A DNA stretch of 64,000 bases from Adiantum capillus-veneris (GCA_014529385.2 CM043964.1:133398420-133462419); one strand, 5' to 3'. Counted from the first letter of the stretch, positions 44,793-57,650 are shown. Numbers and translations: made by a program. Notes: generated by a model not told the origin, from the sequence alone.

Positions 44793-45912
44793 CCAAATTT
44801 CTTTAAAGGGTGCATACTGCATGGTGAGGTTAGCAAGTGCCCTTCTCAATCTAAGCTCCAAAAGGATGTTAGGTTGAGAATATTAATAGATGCCATTACG
44901 AAGCCTCCACTCCCATCACCAATAGTAGAACAAAAATACACTACGGGCTCGTCTCAAAGCCATCTTGCATGGCCCCCCATTGTGTCCCTCTCGTCTCGTG
45001 CAAGCTCTCCCCCAATCAGCAAGGTCAGGTCGTTCCCTCCACATGCCCTCCTACGTTGTTTTCCTACTCGGCCACGAGCCAACACCTTCCCCAAAGTGGG
45101 GCATCTTTAAAAAACATAGGCACAATACTACCTCTATTCATTTTCTTATGATGCAGACAAGCCTACAATTTGAAATTATTTGAGTTTTGGATTGTTCTAA
45201 TATCACAACAACACATGCACACAAAGTGGATACAAAATCAATGTGCAATGGTGATGCCTATTTTGTTGGGATGCATCATTAGCCTTGGAGATCCGAGTTG
45301 AATATTGCAGTCTCTTTAAGTTTAATCTATATACTGCATCTTTTCTATTTGTCTTAACGTGTGTTTTGTGTCTGACAGGGAGGACATATATTCACAACAG
45401 TGGAAAATTAATTATACAAGAGCGACTTTAACTCGACAACACTACAAGGTTCGTTATCTATATCCAACACCCCATGACTATGCGTTTGCTTGGCGCAACA
45501 CAAAAACGCTACGGGCCAGGGCACGAATTCCGTTCTTTATAATTTTTGAAGAGACCACAATGCCAGCTCTCCACCATACTTTTGTATGGAACCTCTGCAT
45601 GACATGCATGGTATACTTTGCAGTTTCAGTCTTTCACGTTTCATTGCAAGACCATATGACGTTTAACTATTCAAATTGCTTTTTTGTAGCTTGACTCAAA
45701 CATTGTCCGTCAGCTTGCACAATTGCATGACATTTGTACACGATTATTAGGTCGGTAATGTAGTTCATTTTTTATAGTCTGCTAATTGACTATGCTTGAT
45801 TGAGAATAAGATGGGTGTCTCAAAGATGGTTCCACGGTTTAGAGACTAAATGGTCGATATTACTCGGTTGAATGGTGCAATCTCCAAATAAATACCAAAG
45901 TGGGTTATGTTG

Positions 45913-47503
45913 TGTCATAAAATCTAATATCTAACCAACTCAAATGCTTTTCTCATATTAAACTGATCATTGAATGTGGGAGAATAAACAGGAACAAGGG
46001 TTAAGATATAGACATGTGCTTATAGATCTATCTCAACACGAAGCCAATGGTAAAGGGGCCCAAATGAGAGATGGTCTATCAAAGAGCAAGGCTAACCAAT
46101 GGGGCATAAGACCTTAGGGTTAGCTTTATTGAACATCTCCAATAGCTAGTGTAAAAGTCCTTTGACCTTAGGTAAGCTAGGGCTGAGCTTGAGGTGGGAA
46201 CCTGTCCCAAGCTTAAGGTGCTTGAGGTGCTTGATGACTGAGGTGATTGAGATGCTTGAGGTGCTTGATGATTGAGATGCTTGACATGCTTGAGATGCTA
46301 GGGCTATACTTGAGGTGAGAACCCAACCCAAGCTTGAAGTGCTTAAGGGCCAAGCTTGTGGTGGGAACTGAGCCTAAGCTTGAGGGGCTTGAGGTGTTAA
46401 AAGTCAAAGATCTAATCCCTACAAGGAGGGGGCAAGTCCTACATGAGGGGGGATGAGAGAGAACACCCACACACACTCACACAAGCCCTACTTGGTACAA
46501 CGAAAGCATAAGGGACACTTGTCAAGTTCCTCCTCATGTTGCCCTCATGGTGTGCCTGAAGCCTATTGGTTGGCCACCCAAGGGGTCCAATGATAATTTA
46601 GGAGATTTAATTAATTGTCTTTGCATTTATCAAGTCCTGTCTCTCAAAGGGGAAATGGGCACACTTGTCCCAAGGCTAACCTTGTTGCTTGTAATGCCTT
46701 CTACTTGTGATTGGCTAGGCCTGGAGGGGTCCAATGAGCTTTAAGCATGAGCTACAAGGGGGGGTCGACCAAAGCAAGCTAGGGGGTTGCTTAGGGGGTA
46801 TACTCTCCCACACACGCTCACACACACTCTCATTATGCAATGTGCAAAGTGCCAAGAGCTCCCTCTCCTTCTCCAAGCAAGTCGAGTTGAGAGCCTACAC
46901 CAACACTCTTGGCTATGGAGAGCAAATCCAACCAAGAGCCATGTTTCAATGCTTAAGCATGCTATCTTCTCCATCTTCATTACTATGATATTATGTATGC
47001 TAGCAAGAAGAGTTATGATAAGTGAGGAACTAATTCTTTCTCCTATGAAATGTTTCTTCTTCCTTGTCCCTACCCTCATTCCCTGCTAGATCTCTCCACC
47101 TTCGAAGGTGTTTGAGGTATTGGGACTGAGGCTTGGGATAGTTAAAGCTTTCTTCAAAGTTTATGTTATGCTTGTGATGCATGAATATTTCCATCTTCAT
47201 TGCATCACCTAGGTCACAAGCAACACAAAGATTGTATTGTAACAAGTCTCTCTTAATGGGAGGAATCATAATACAAATGCCTAATGGAGGGGGGACCGGC
47301 TCCACATAAATCCGGTCCTCAACTGTTGTTGTGTTCTCTAAATTCTCTCTCTTGCAAAAGTATTGTTCATGTCAAGTTAACTAATTGCTATGCCTATGTT
47401 GTTATCTTCAATTATGTTCACCCGCTGTGCTCACAAAGTAATTTCTCAAAAGTACTCTCATTAATTTCCGTTACTCTCAAGTTAATAGGCCAATTCCATT
47501 ACA
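45913..47503 (+). repeat. 5' LTR of element E
   Basis: 1591 bp, about 50 bp longer than the 3' copy. The extra length comes from additional copies of a GCTTGAGGTGCTTGATGA-type unit around 46209-46300. The two LTRs are otherwise very similar by eye. Confidence 0.94.
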
Positions 47504-47504
47504 T

Positions 47505-47516
47505 TGGTATCAGAGC
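47505..47516 (+). promoter_or_regulatory. Primer-binding site of element E
   Basis: TGGTATCAGAGC, one base after the LTR end, a perfect initiator tRNA-Met type site. Confidence 0.9.
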
Positions 47517-47913
47517 ATTTGGTTTCTCTTTTCTTGCTTAAGAAGAGAGGTCCTTAAGTAGCCTATAAATGGTTGATTTTTTTAATTATATTAGGGTAAG
47601 TGGAGCAAGGATCTAGTATTGGTTTTGTTGAGCCCACTATGTGGTATATGGTGCACACCTCTCTTTGGACTTAATAATGGAGTCTTTTTAGACTTGCCTA
47701 CGGCTTTACCATTATTGACCCATAAGAAGTCCGAAATGAGCTAGCCCTCCGAAACTCTTCTATGTTAGACCTACTCCACTACTGTCTATAATTAACCACT
47801 TCGAGCCGTGGGTGTAGATACTTAAGAGCCAACTTTCAAAGACTAAGAGGAGTGACAACTAAGGTTTTGAATTGCCAAAGCATACACTAAGTACATACAT
47901 AAATTTTGCTAAC

Positions 47914-48918
47914 ATGGCTGACAATAATCAAGAGAGTAGAATGAACATTGATAGCTTTGATTTTGCACATGAAGGTGCTAATGATGATGCCCCCATGTTT
48001 GTGAATTATCTCGTCACTAGGTTGCAGCAAGCTATGGGCAACCCTGCTTTGCAAGCCGAAGTTACTCAACAACTTCGTGCTTATGGAATTTCCCTTCCTC
48101 TCCAAGAGGAGAGAGAGAGCTTAGGAGGCCTCTTGAAGAGACCCCCAAAAGAAGACTCTCTCCCATTCAAGAGGAGGAATCCAAAGAGCAAGAAAGCAAT
48201 GAAACTTTAAGTTCCTCTGAGATGTGGCTCCACAAAGACGGCGGTCTAGACGATCGCCCACTCCTCCCAAGAGGAAAGGATCAACACACAGTCCTTATCC
48301 TTGTCATTTTGAAAGGGAAGAGAGGAAACAAAGGAAGAAAAGGGCTAGAAAGAGGTCACCCTCTTCTCCTTCTTCTTCACCTTCCTCCTCTTCCGATGAA
48401 AGCTATGGATATTCTCCTAGAGAATATAAGAGGGGAGGACATCACAAATCATTCCTTGCATGGTGAAGGTCACAAAAGCTACAAAAGTTCAAGGAGGGAG
48501 GAAAGAGTATCTCTTTTCTCACCTATGAAGGCACCTTTGGTGGTACCGACAAAGTGTTGGCCTTCATCCAGCAATTTGATGCGGCCTTTGGAGATGAGCG
48601 CTTTACGGAGTCCTCCAAGCTACGCCATGTAGCTATGAAATTTCAAAAATTAGCTCGTCAATGGTGGGCTAGCCTTCTTGGCAACGGGGAAGCCCCAAAG
48701 ACATGGAAAACTCTATGAGTTTCCATCATGAAGCAATTCCTTGCAAGCGATGTGAGGGGAAAAGTGCTTACCGAATGGTGTAACTTGAAGCTTCTCTCTC
48801 ATGAGTCTATCCACAAGTATGAAGACAAGTTTTGGGTTTTACATCTCAAGGCTACTATCCTCAAAAGATAGACTTTGCTGAGCAAAGGTAGCAATTTTGT
48901 GCAGGATTACATGAAGAG
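47914..48918 (+). pseudogene. Element E gag (N-terminal and core)
   Basis: ATG at 47914 opens MADNNQESRMNIDSFDFAHE. The first frame ends near 48210. Arg/Ser-rich sequence follows in another frame (KRARKRSPSSPSSSPSSSSD, near 48340-48410). The gag core comes next (KVLAFIQQFDAAFGDERF, ARQWWASLLGNGEAPKTWK, about 48550-48720), with a stop after WKTL and another after LKATILKR. At least two frame changes are needed to read the whole gag. Confidence 0.82.
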
Positions 48919-50028
48919 ATGGCCGAATACATCAACTCTCAACGGCCTGGTTCTATTAGCGAAGTAATCCATCACACCATGGTTGCTTCAGGCATCAATT
49001 TCCATCAAGGGGCTAGACGGAATGTCAAGCCAATGGAAAACAAAGGCAAAGATGATGCAAAGGGGAAAACCAATGTTCAAAATTCTTCCCAAGGCACTTC
49101 CAATAAAGACCACAACAATCGGTCAAAGGAAAAGGGAGTTTACAAAGGAAAAAACAAACTCTCTCCTGAAGAGCTTGAAGCTTTTTGCAAGGACCATAAG
49201 TGTTTCAAGTGTGGGGAGCAAGGACATGGCTATTGTTCTTCCCCCAAGAATAATGCTTGCAATGAGACTCCTAGGGATACCACTATCGAAGCTCCAAAAG
49301 AGTATGATCATTGCAAAGGATCGTCAATTTCCTATACTCGGGGAAAGGTAAGAGAGCATGATGCCTTCATCTTGTTTGACCCTGGCTCTACTCTCAACTT
49401 CATATCAATAGAGTTGGCCACCAAGTTGGGCATTCAAGCATTTGGGATGGGAGATATGGTAATGGCTGACACAGCTTTCAAGGGACAACAAACCTCTATT
49501 ACTCCCTTGATTGGGGAGCTGAGGCTTCATGTCCAAAGCTATGTCGACAAAGAAGACTTTTTCATCTCTCCTCTCCAACATGAGGATGCTATCCTAGGGG
49601 CGCCATGGTTTGATCACATGGCTGCCAATATGAAGTTCTCTGAAAGGAGAATCTACTTCACCTACAGGGGAAAGAACATGTATATAGATGCTAGTGAGCA
49701 TGGTCGCACTATTCCACTTGTAAATTCTCCTGCTTTTGATAAATCAATGAAGAGCTCAGTTTCTACGTACATGATTTTTGTCAAAGAGTCTCTAAAAGAT
49801 CCTAATGTTTCATCAAATGTAAATGGTAGAAATCAAGAAGAGTTAGACTTGTCTAATTTTCTAAAAGGAATTCAAGATGTTTTCATCGATGATATCCCTA
49901 TTAACCTACCTCCAAAACGAGGGGATGATGACCATCGTCTTGAGCTCCTTCCAGGAAGCTCACCGCCTAACAAGCCTCCTTATCGAGTCTCACAAGCTCA
50001 ACAAGAAGAGATCATGAGGCAAGTATAG
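48919..50028 (+). pseudogene. Element E gag end, zinc knuckle and protease
   Basis: Open for 369 codons. A Lys/Asn-rich spacer leads to the knuckle CFKCGEQGHGYC, where the last Cys is two residues after His and not four. The protease active site is AFILFDPGSTLNFIS and its end is HEDAILGAPWFDHMA. The frame then enters the RT start (HRLELLPGSSPPNKPPYRVS) and ends at a TAG (50026-50028). The same frame continues directly in the next entry, so only this one nonsense codon interrupts it. Confidence 0.9.
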
Positions 50029-51420
50029 GAATTGGTAGACAAAGGGATGGTGAGGCCTAGTTCCTCTCCCTTTTGTTCTCCAGTCCTTTTAGTGCAAAAG
50101 AAAGATGGTACATACCGTATGTGTGTGGACTATCGAGCACTAAACCATATCACTATCAAAAACAGACTTCCGGTGACCCGGGTAGATGATCTATTTGATA
50201 AGCTACAAGGCTCTACCTATTTTAGTAGGATTGACCTTAAGAGTGGCTATCATCAAATAAGGATAGTGGATGAAGATATCCTAAAGACCGTGTTTCGCAC
50301 AACGTTTGGTCTTTATGAATATCTAGTCATGCCTTTTGGCTTGACTAATGCACCAACTACATTCAATCGTCTAATGGAGAAATTTTTTAGAACTTACCGC
50401 AAATTCATTGGAGTGTTCTTTGATGATGTCATCATCTACTCCAAGTGTTTGGAACATAAGCAACATCTCCAAGTGATTTTTCAAGCATTGAGGGAGAATA
50501 AGTTTTTTCTCAACCAAAAGAAAAGCAAATTTTTCCTTCAAGAGATTCAATATCTAGGTCATATTATCTCTCAAGATGGTATCCGTATGGATCCATCAAA
50601 GTTAGAGGTAATAAAAGCATGCCCTAATCCAAGGAATCTACATGAGCTAAGAAGCTTTATTGGTATGTGCGCATACTATAGACGCGTAATAGCAAAATTC
50701 TCTCAAATAGCAGGACCACTACATGACTTAATTAAGAAGAACTTTAAGTATGTATGGACTGCTAAGGAGCAAAATGCTTTTGATAAGCTCAAGGAGAAGC
50801 TTACCTCTCAACCAATCCTCATGCTTCCCGATCTCTCAAAACCATTCAAGGTCCAATGTGATGCTTGTGGTGATTGCCTTGGAGCAGTTTTGCTTCAAGA
50901 AGGGCATGCCATAGCATATGAGAGCCGACGGCTCAATACGGATCAACGAGTCTCGGGAATTTATGAGAAAGAGATTTTAGCTATTCTACATGTCCTAGAC
51001 ACATGGAAGCACTACCTATTGGGGACTCCATTTATTCTACGAACCGACCACCAAAGTCTCAAGTATTTCATGACGCAAACCAAGCTCTTCGACAAACAAA
51101 TGAGGTGGGAAAATTTTCTTTTGCAATTCAATTTCCATATTGCTCACATTGTTGGTAAGCACAATCAAGTGTCCGATGCACTTTCACGAGGACGACCAAA
51201 AGTTAATGTAATGTCTATAGCTACTCACAATGATCTATCTTCTATGATAGATGAGTATGCTAGTGACCATGACTTTAGAGACATAATGTTAGCCCTTGCT
51301 TTGGGGAAGAAAGAGGAACCATTCACCTTGCAGGATGGTTATCTTCTCCACGGAAATAGGCTATGTGTTACCCATTCTTTTCGTGAGAAAGTTATGTATG
51401 ACTCCCATGCTCCTCCCTAA
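50029..51420 (+). pseudogene. Element E reverse transcriptase and RNase H
   Basis: Continues the previous frame for 463 codons. RT: VQKKDGTYRMCVDYRALNH, FSRIDLKSGYHQIRI, MPFGLTNAPTTFNRLM and catalytic VFFDDVIIYS. RNase H: VQCDACGDCLGAVLLQEG, YEKEILAILHVL and RTDHQSLKYF, with all acidic residues kept, ending VSDALSRGR. A one-base change near 51416 ends the frame at the start of the integrase zinc domain. Confidence 0.94.
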
Positions 51421-52718
51421 GTGGGGATAGAGGTATTCAACCTACTCTTCAAGGAGTGGAGACGTATTTCTATTGGCCTACCATAAAAGTGGACATACAA
51501 GAGTATGTTTCAAAATGTGTAGTATGCCAAAATACCAAAGATGATAGAGGGAAGCAACCTTGATTACTCCAGCCATTGCCTATTCCAAATTCACCATGGG
51601 AGAGTATATCCATGGATTTCCTCTTTGGATTTCCCAAGTCTATCCATGGGAATATGAGAATATAGACAATAGTTGATAGGTGTAGCAAGCAAGCACACTT
51701 TATTCCTATCAAGAAGACTATTAAGGCACACCAAATGGCAACTCTCTTCATATTACAGATTTTCAAACACCATGGATTACCAGCATCCATCGTGTCAGAT
51801 AGAGATCCTAGAATGACCAGTAATTTTTGGAAAGGCCTCTTTGAAAATCTAGGAACAAGATTGAATTTCTCTTCGGCCTATCACCCACAAACGGATGGCC
51901 AAAGTGAGATAGCAAATCTTACAATACTCGATCTACTCAAGACTTATGTTACCGAAGTAGATCAACGCTCACAATGGGAAAAATACTTACCTCTTATAGA
52001 GTATGCCTACAATAATATTGTACATACATCTACGAGAAAAGCACCTTTTGAGATCATTGAGGGAAGACCTAAAAGTCCCTTGTTACTGAAAGTATATGGG
52101 AAGATCTTTACCAGCGATGAATATATCCGTGACCTACAAGAATCTTTTCAAAAGATTAATGAGGCTATATCCATATCTTAGCAAAGGTAGAAAGCTGCTG
52201 GTGACAAGCATAGAAGGGCCTTAACATTCAAGGAAAATGATTGGCTCTTGGTTAAGTTTTGTAAGGCTTGATTAAGGCAAACCACGGGCAAAAATCCTAT
52301 GGGCCATCAAAAGTATTATGCTAAGCTAGCAAAAAGATACTATGGTCCTTTCCAAATCTTGACACCCATCAATGAGACGGCTTTCCTACTCAAGTTGCCC
52401 AACCATTGGCTCATACACAATGCTTTTCATGTGAGCCTACTTAAGCCCTACAAAGGAGAGCCACCAAGTGAACCAATTATTGAAGACCCTCCCGAAGTTG
52501 AAGACCAAGAAGAGGTGCTACAACTCGAAGCTATCCTTTGGCATGAAGACAAGGTACTATGACATGGTAAGATTATCCGATGGTATCTTATTAAGTTCAA
52601 AAATTATCCTTTTGAAGATGCTAGATGGATGCAAGGAATACAGCTTAAGGATAGTATGAACCTTGTCAATGCTTACAATGCTACATTAGAGCAAGCAAAT
52701 GTACAATTTTTTTTTTAA
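51421..52718 (+). pseudogene. Element E integrase and chromodomain
   Basis: Zinc domain end VSKCVVCQNTKDD, then a TGA after RGKQP. Core: [11 protein letters not shown] (Asp), IVSDRDPRMTSNFW (Asp) and HPQTDGQSEIANL (Glu kept). The frame is open 51735-52181, interrupted by stops around 52180-52270, then open again with YYGPFQILTPINETAFLLKL. The chromodomain (about 52500-52640) reads LEAILWHEDKVL, a TGA, then IIRWYLIKFKNYPFEDARWM. Confidence 0.9.
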
Positions 52719-53040
52719 ATGACCCATGTTTTTTTCTTATAAGACTAGTTATTTTTTTTAATTGTGCACAAACTTAAATAGTATGTATGCTTAGAATCAT
52801 GTTTGTGATGACGACGTCTCTCAAACATCAAGTAGAATTTATCACTCTACTTTGGGAGAATGAAATGGACTAAAGAGAAAACATGCTTGCGGCAGCTATG
52901 TCTCCCAAGCACCAAATGGATTAGTCATCCATCTTGGAAAGATGTCGTAAGGTAAAAATGGATCCTCTACCCGCTAAGTAAGATTGACTGACGACTAAGG
53001 CTTTATCTCTTCTACCTCATAGTTGAGGACGACTATGATT

Positions 53041-53055
53041 TCAAGAGAGAGGTAA
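53041..53055 (+). promoter_or_regulatory. Polypurine tract region of element E
   Basis: TCAAGAGAGAGGTAA directly precedes the 3' LTR at 53056. The purine run AAGAGAGAGG is short but correctly placed. Confidence 0.65.
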
Positions 53056-54594
53056 TGTCATAAAATCTAATATCTAACCAACCCTAATGATTTTCTCATA
53101 TTAAACTAGTCATTTAATGTGGGAGAATAAACGGGAACAAGGGTTAATATATAGACATGTGCTTATAGATCTATCTCAACACGGGGCCAATGGTAAATAA
53201 GCCCATATGAGAGATGGTCTATCAAAGAGCAAGGCTAACCAATGGAGCATAAGACCTTAGGGTTAGCTTCATTGAAGATCTCCAATAGTTAGTGTAAAAG
53301 TCCTTTGACCTTAGGTAAGCTAGGACTAAGCTTCAGGTGGGAACCCGGCCCAAGCTTAAGGTGCTTGATGATTGAGATGCTTCAGATGCTAGGGTTGTAC
53401 TGGAGGTGAGAACCCAACCCAAGCTTGAAGTGCTTAAGGGCCAAGCTTGTGGTGGGAACTGAGCCTAAGCTTGAGGGGCTGGAGGTGTTAAAAGTCAAAG
53501 ATCTAATCCCTACAAGGAGGGGGCGAGCCCTACATGAGGGGGGATGAGAGAGAACACCCACACACACTCACACAAGGCCTACTTGGTACAAAGAAAGCAT
53601 AAGGGACACTTGTCAAGTTCCTCCTCATGTTGCCCTCATGGTGTGCCTGAAGCCTATTGGTTGGCCACCCAAGGGGTCCAATGATAATTTAGGAGATTTA
53701 ATTAATTGTCTTTGCATTTATCAAATCCTGTCTCTCAAATGGGAAATGGGCACACTTGTCCCAAGGCTAACCTTGTTGCTTGTAATGCCTTCTGCTTGTG
53801 ATTGGCTAGGCCTGGAGGGGTCCAATGAGCTTCAAGCATGAGCTACAAGGGGGAGTCGACCAAAGCAAGCTAGGGGGTTTCTTAGGGGGTATACTCTCCC
53901 ACCCACGCTCACACACACTCTCATTATGCAATGTGCAAAGTGCCAAGAGCTCCCTCTCCTTCTCCAAGCAAGTAGAGTTGAGAGCCTACACCAACACTCT
54001 TGGCTATGGAGAGCAAATCCAACCAAGAGCTATGTTTCAATGCTTAAGCATGCTATCTTCTCCATCTTCATTACTATGATATTATGTATGCTAGCAAGAA
54101 GAGTTATGATAAGTGAGGAACTAATTCTTTCTCCTATGAAATGTTTCTTCTTCCTTGTCCCTACCCTCATTCCCTGCTAGATCTCTCCACCTTCGAAGGT
54201 GGTTGAGGTATTGGGACTGAGGCTTGGGATAGTTAAAGCTTTCTTCAAAGTTTATGTTATGCTTGTGATGCATGAAGATTTCCATCTTCATTGCATCACC
54301 TAGGTCACAAGCAACACAAAGATTTTATTGTAACAAGTCTCTCTTAATGGGAGAAATCATAATACAAATGCCTAATGGAGGGGGGACCGGCTCCACATAA
54401 ATCCGGTCCTCAACTGTTGTCGTGTTCTCTAAATTCTCTCTCTTGCAAAAGTATTGTTCATGCCAAGTTAACTAATTGCTATGCCTATGTTGTTATCTTG
54501 AATTATGTTCACCCGCTGTGCTCACAAAGTAATTTCTCAAAAGTACTCTCATTATTTTTCACTACTCTCAAGTTAATAGGCCAATTCCATTACA
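53056..54594 (+). repeat. 3' LTR of element E
   Basis: 1539 bp, TGTCATAAAATC to CCATTACA, followed by the target-site duplication TGTTG. Confidence 0.94.
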
Positions 54595-54849
54595 TGTTGC
54601 AACCCCTTTTCTCGATTCAATTACCCTCTTTAAGAGCTCTTTGTCATATATGGAGCACTCTAGGATACAACTTTTTTCTTCCTAATGCTCATCAAGTCCC
54701 AAGATGAGCTATTATTGATGCTTATCAATAGGTTCTACTCATTTTCTCGTGTCACCACAACGAAACCCAAGGAGAAAACAATCATAACCAAGTAACGAGC
54801 TGCACTCCAAATTTTGCCAGATTATGTACGGCAAAGGCCCAACTAGTTT

Positions 54850-54981
54850 GTTCTCACGCATCAATTTGTTGGCATTGTCATAAGGCAGGGCTTAAGGGGA
54901 GGGATTTTGCTAGCATGGCCATCAGGGTTTTGACCAATGCAGATTTTGCCTGAGAGAATGTGCTTTTTATGTGGAAGACAT
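54850..54981 (+). other. Possible zinc-finger exon fragment interrupted by the copia element
   Basis: One frame reads SICWHCHK at about 54861-54881. Another reads MCFLCGRH at the copia border and continues after it (60104 on) as ACNCHFC. The C-x2-C...C-N-C-x2-C pattern recalls the zf-4CXXC_R1 domain found in CDCA7-like and some JmjC proteins. The frames differ and there are stops, so at best this is a decayed exon. Confidence 0.2.
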
Positions 54982-55208
54982 TGTTGGAATTAGGGTTGCA
55001 GAGAAACGCACATAGCTTGGAGAAGACGAAGGAAGCTCAAGGCACACAATAGAGAGTGTGCTACTTAGTGTGCAATGGAAAGATAGATAGCCCTAGAGTG
55101 ATGGGCGTATATATAATGAACGGGGGAAAAAACCTCCTAAAGAGGGAAAAAATACCCCGGCGGTCATAGTGTGTTCACACACATCACTACCACATGTATA
55201 TGGTAACA
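54982..55208 (-). repeat. 3' LTR of the copia element
   Basis: 227 bp, with TGTTGG/TGGTAACA termini on the plus strand. On the minus strand a polypurine tract (CCAGGGGGGATT) directly precedes it. Confidence 0.95.
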
Positions 55209-55299
55209 AATCCCCCCTGGAGTGATGCGGTGAACGAGAGCTGGCACAAGAGTAAAGGGAAGTGCCATGCCCTAAGGACATGATTAATCCACAAAGGGG

Positions 55300-55775
55300 A
55301 GTAAGCCCAAAGCTTTGCGGAAAGCTTCAAGCTTCTCACGAGACAATGCCTTTGTAAAAAGATCTGCAAGGTTGTCCTGTGTTGGCACATAAGCCAAGCT
55401 GATCTCTCCTGCTGGGAGCCTCTACCTAACATAGTGGTAATGCACCTCAATGTGCTTTGTGCCATGAAAAGCATGAAAAATTGGGTTCCTCGCAACTGCC
55501 AATGCGCTCTGACTGTCAGTGTAGATAGTGTTTATAGTGTCCTGTCCAACACCCAAATCAGCCATAAGGCGTTTGAGCCATACACACTCAACCGTAGTTG
55601 TGAAGACTGCCTTGTACTCAGCCTCACAACTCAAAGTGGCCACAGTAGGTTGCTTCTTGCTCAACCATGATATACATGAACTGCCAAGCATGAAAAAAAA
55701 ACCACTTGTGGACACTCTCGTGTCAAAAAAACCAGCCCAATCTGAGTCCGAAAAAGCATGTAAGTCTGGCGGCAA
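55300..55775 (-). pseudogene. Copia RNase H
   Basis: AFSDSDWAGFFDTRVSTSGF (catalytic Asp), SCEAEYKAVFTTTVECVWLK (Glu), IYTDSQSALAVARNP (Asp) and KHIEVHYHYVR. A stop follows where the family continues. The same frame goes on with YVPTQDNLADLFTKALSREK to the end of the polyprotein near 55285. All acidic residues are kept. Confidence 0.9.
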
Positions 55776-56562
55776 TGATCCCCCTTGGGATAAAACAAGC
55801 CAAGATGTAAAGTGCCACTAAAGTAGTGGAAAATCCTTTTGACAGCGTGCCAATTCTTAGACCCTGGGCTATGCATAAATCTGCTGACCTGTGAGACTGT
55901 AAACTGAATATCCGGCCTTGTGTTGCATACATAAATGAGGCAGCCAACAACAATTTGATAAAGAGTGACATCAGCAGGATCACCAACATCATGTAGACTC
56001 AACTTCAAACATGTTTCCATGGGAGTGGCAATAGGTTTGCAATCCTCAAGTCCAAACTTACATAGCAATGTCTCTATGTAACTTTTCTGACACAAGGCAA
56101 TACCACCATCACACTGCTTAAACTGTATACCCAAGTAATGATGCAACATCCCCAATCTTTCAGCTTGAAAGTAGCATTCAAATCAGCCTTAAATTCAGCA
56201 ATATGTCTCTCATTTGGTCCAGTGATCAGCAAATCATCAACATAAAGAACCACAATGAGAAGTACATCACCCTCATGCTTTACATACAATGTGCTTTCTG
56301 TTGGACTGTTACGAAATCCTTGTTTAACCAAATGAGTGTCAGCTTTCTCATACCAAGCATGAGGAGATTGCTTCAACCCATACAAAGCCTTGCTACATTT
56401 GCACACTTTGTCCTCTTGTTCTTTTATGACAAAACCGCGAGGCTGCGTTACATAAACTTCCTCAAATATGTCACCATTCAAGAAAGCAGTAACAATGTCT
56501 GATTGATGTGCATCCAAACCAAAATGAGCTGCCAATGCACATAGAAAACGCACAATAGTCAT
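55661..56562 (-). pseudogene. Copia reverse transcriptase
   Basis: Motifs: DAHQSDIVTAFLNGDIFEEV, KALYGLKQSPHAWYEK and catalytic VVLYVDDLLITG. A frameshift in the stretch FKLKDWG splits it. The continuation HYLGIQFKQCDGGIALCQ, YVCNTRPDIQFTVSQVSRFM follows in the next frame. A further shift near 55780 leads to RNase H. Confidence 0.92.
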
Positions 56563-57650
56563 ACGACAAGTGGGAGAAAAAGTCTCTTCATAATCTATGC
56601 CTTTATGTTGTGCATAACCCTTTGCAACAATCGAGCCTTATGGCGATCAATCTCACCATCCGGCTTGCATTTCAACTTGTAAACCCACTTTGTACCAATG
56701 GCCTTTTTGCCAAGAGGCAAATCACATAAAGTCCACGTGTCATTTTCTATGAGTGCATCATATTCTGATTGCATGGCAGCCATCCAATTTTCTGAATTTT
56801 GTGCTTCATCAAAAGACAAAGGCTCCTCAACATCATGTAAGCTAGACACAGCCAAAGCATAACAATCTGATGCATAAGATGCATGGCGAGATCCTGAACG
56901 AGTATGACTAGAAAAAGGTGCATCCAATTTACTGCCACGCAAAGTGTGCACCAGCCATTTTGGCATACCTCTAGCCTGCTCATTTTCAGCCCTTTCCTCA
57001 TCAAGTACATCATGTACATCTGAATAAGTAATAGGCTGATCTAAAACATTTTCACAAACCCCCATAGCCTGTACATTTGCCTCATTGGAACTTACATTCA
57101 TATTTCCACCACTAAAAAGAGGCAACAAAGTGTCATAAATGTCCCGTGAGCTTACATTACTGTCTCTAGTACATGACAACAAGGGTTGAACAGAATCTTC
57201 CATAAACACTACATCTCGTGAAACCAGAATATGTTTTGTTTGCGGATGATACAACCTGTAACCTTTGCTTTCGGCACTATAACCAACAAAAATACATTTG
57301 ACAGCCTTATCATCCAATTTTCTGTGCTGCACTTGTGGCACCAAAGCATATGCCAAACAACCAAAAACACGCATGTGCTCAATAGAAGGCTTTCTATCAT
57401 GCTATGCTTCATATGGAGTAATAGACTGCAAAGATTTTGTAGGACACCTGTTAAGTACATAAGTGGCACACATGATGGCCTCAAGCCAAAAAGAATGCGG
57501 CAAAGCTTGACTTTTGACCATACATCGTGCCATTTCCGTCAATGACCTGTTTTTCCTCTCAGCAACACCATTTTGCTGAGGTGTATAAGGCACTGTACAT
57601 TGGTGTTTTATCCCACGACTAGCCAGAAATGCATTGAATTCATGAGACAT
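56563..57650 (-). pseudogene. Copia integrase C-terminal part and linker to RT
   Basis: Starts with MSHEFNAFLASRGIKHQ and PYTPQQNGVAERKNRSL, which carries the catalytic Glu. A stop follows TPYEA (TAG). Then come VFGCLAYALVPQVQHRKLDD and CIFVGYSAESKGYRLY, the conserved integrase tail. The variable linker leads to WMAAMQSEYDALIENDTWTL at the RT start. A shift occurs after DRHKAR. Confidence 0.88.

Larger units (their letters stand above)
43268..45912. other. Non-coding stretch beside element E
   Basis: No recognisable gene. It contains (GA)n at 43517-43572 and (CT)n at 44710-44789. Small open frames over the microsatellites are Arg-Glu or Leu-Ser repeats and are not genes. It would have been continuous with 54600 onwards before element E inserted. 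Confidence 0.5.
45913..54594 (+). mobile_element. Ty3/gypsy chromovirus E, complete with LTRs and 5-bp TSD
   Basis: An 8682-bp element with LTRs 45913-47503 and 53056-54594 (TGTCATAAAATC to CCATTACA) and a perfect duplication TGTTG (45908-45912 and 54595-54599). Between them are a primer-binding site, gag, protease, reverse transcriptase, RNase H, integrase and a chromodomain. It is the best preserved gypsy copy here, with a long pol frame and all checked catalytic residues present. Stops and shifts still break gag and pol. Element B at the left end belongs to the same family. Confidence 0.95.

Noticed and set aside
44593-44861. Open frames of Arg-Glu repeats, also at 25155-25484, 38975-39196 and 39468-39767
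   Set aside because: They are translations of dinucleotide microsatellites and show no coding signal.
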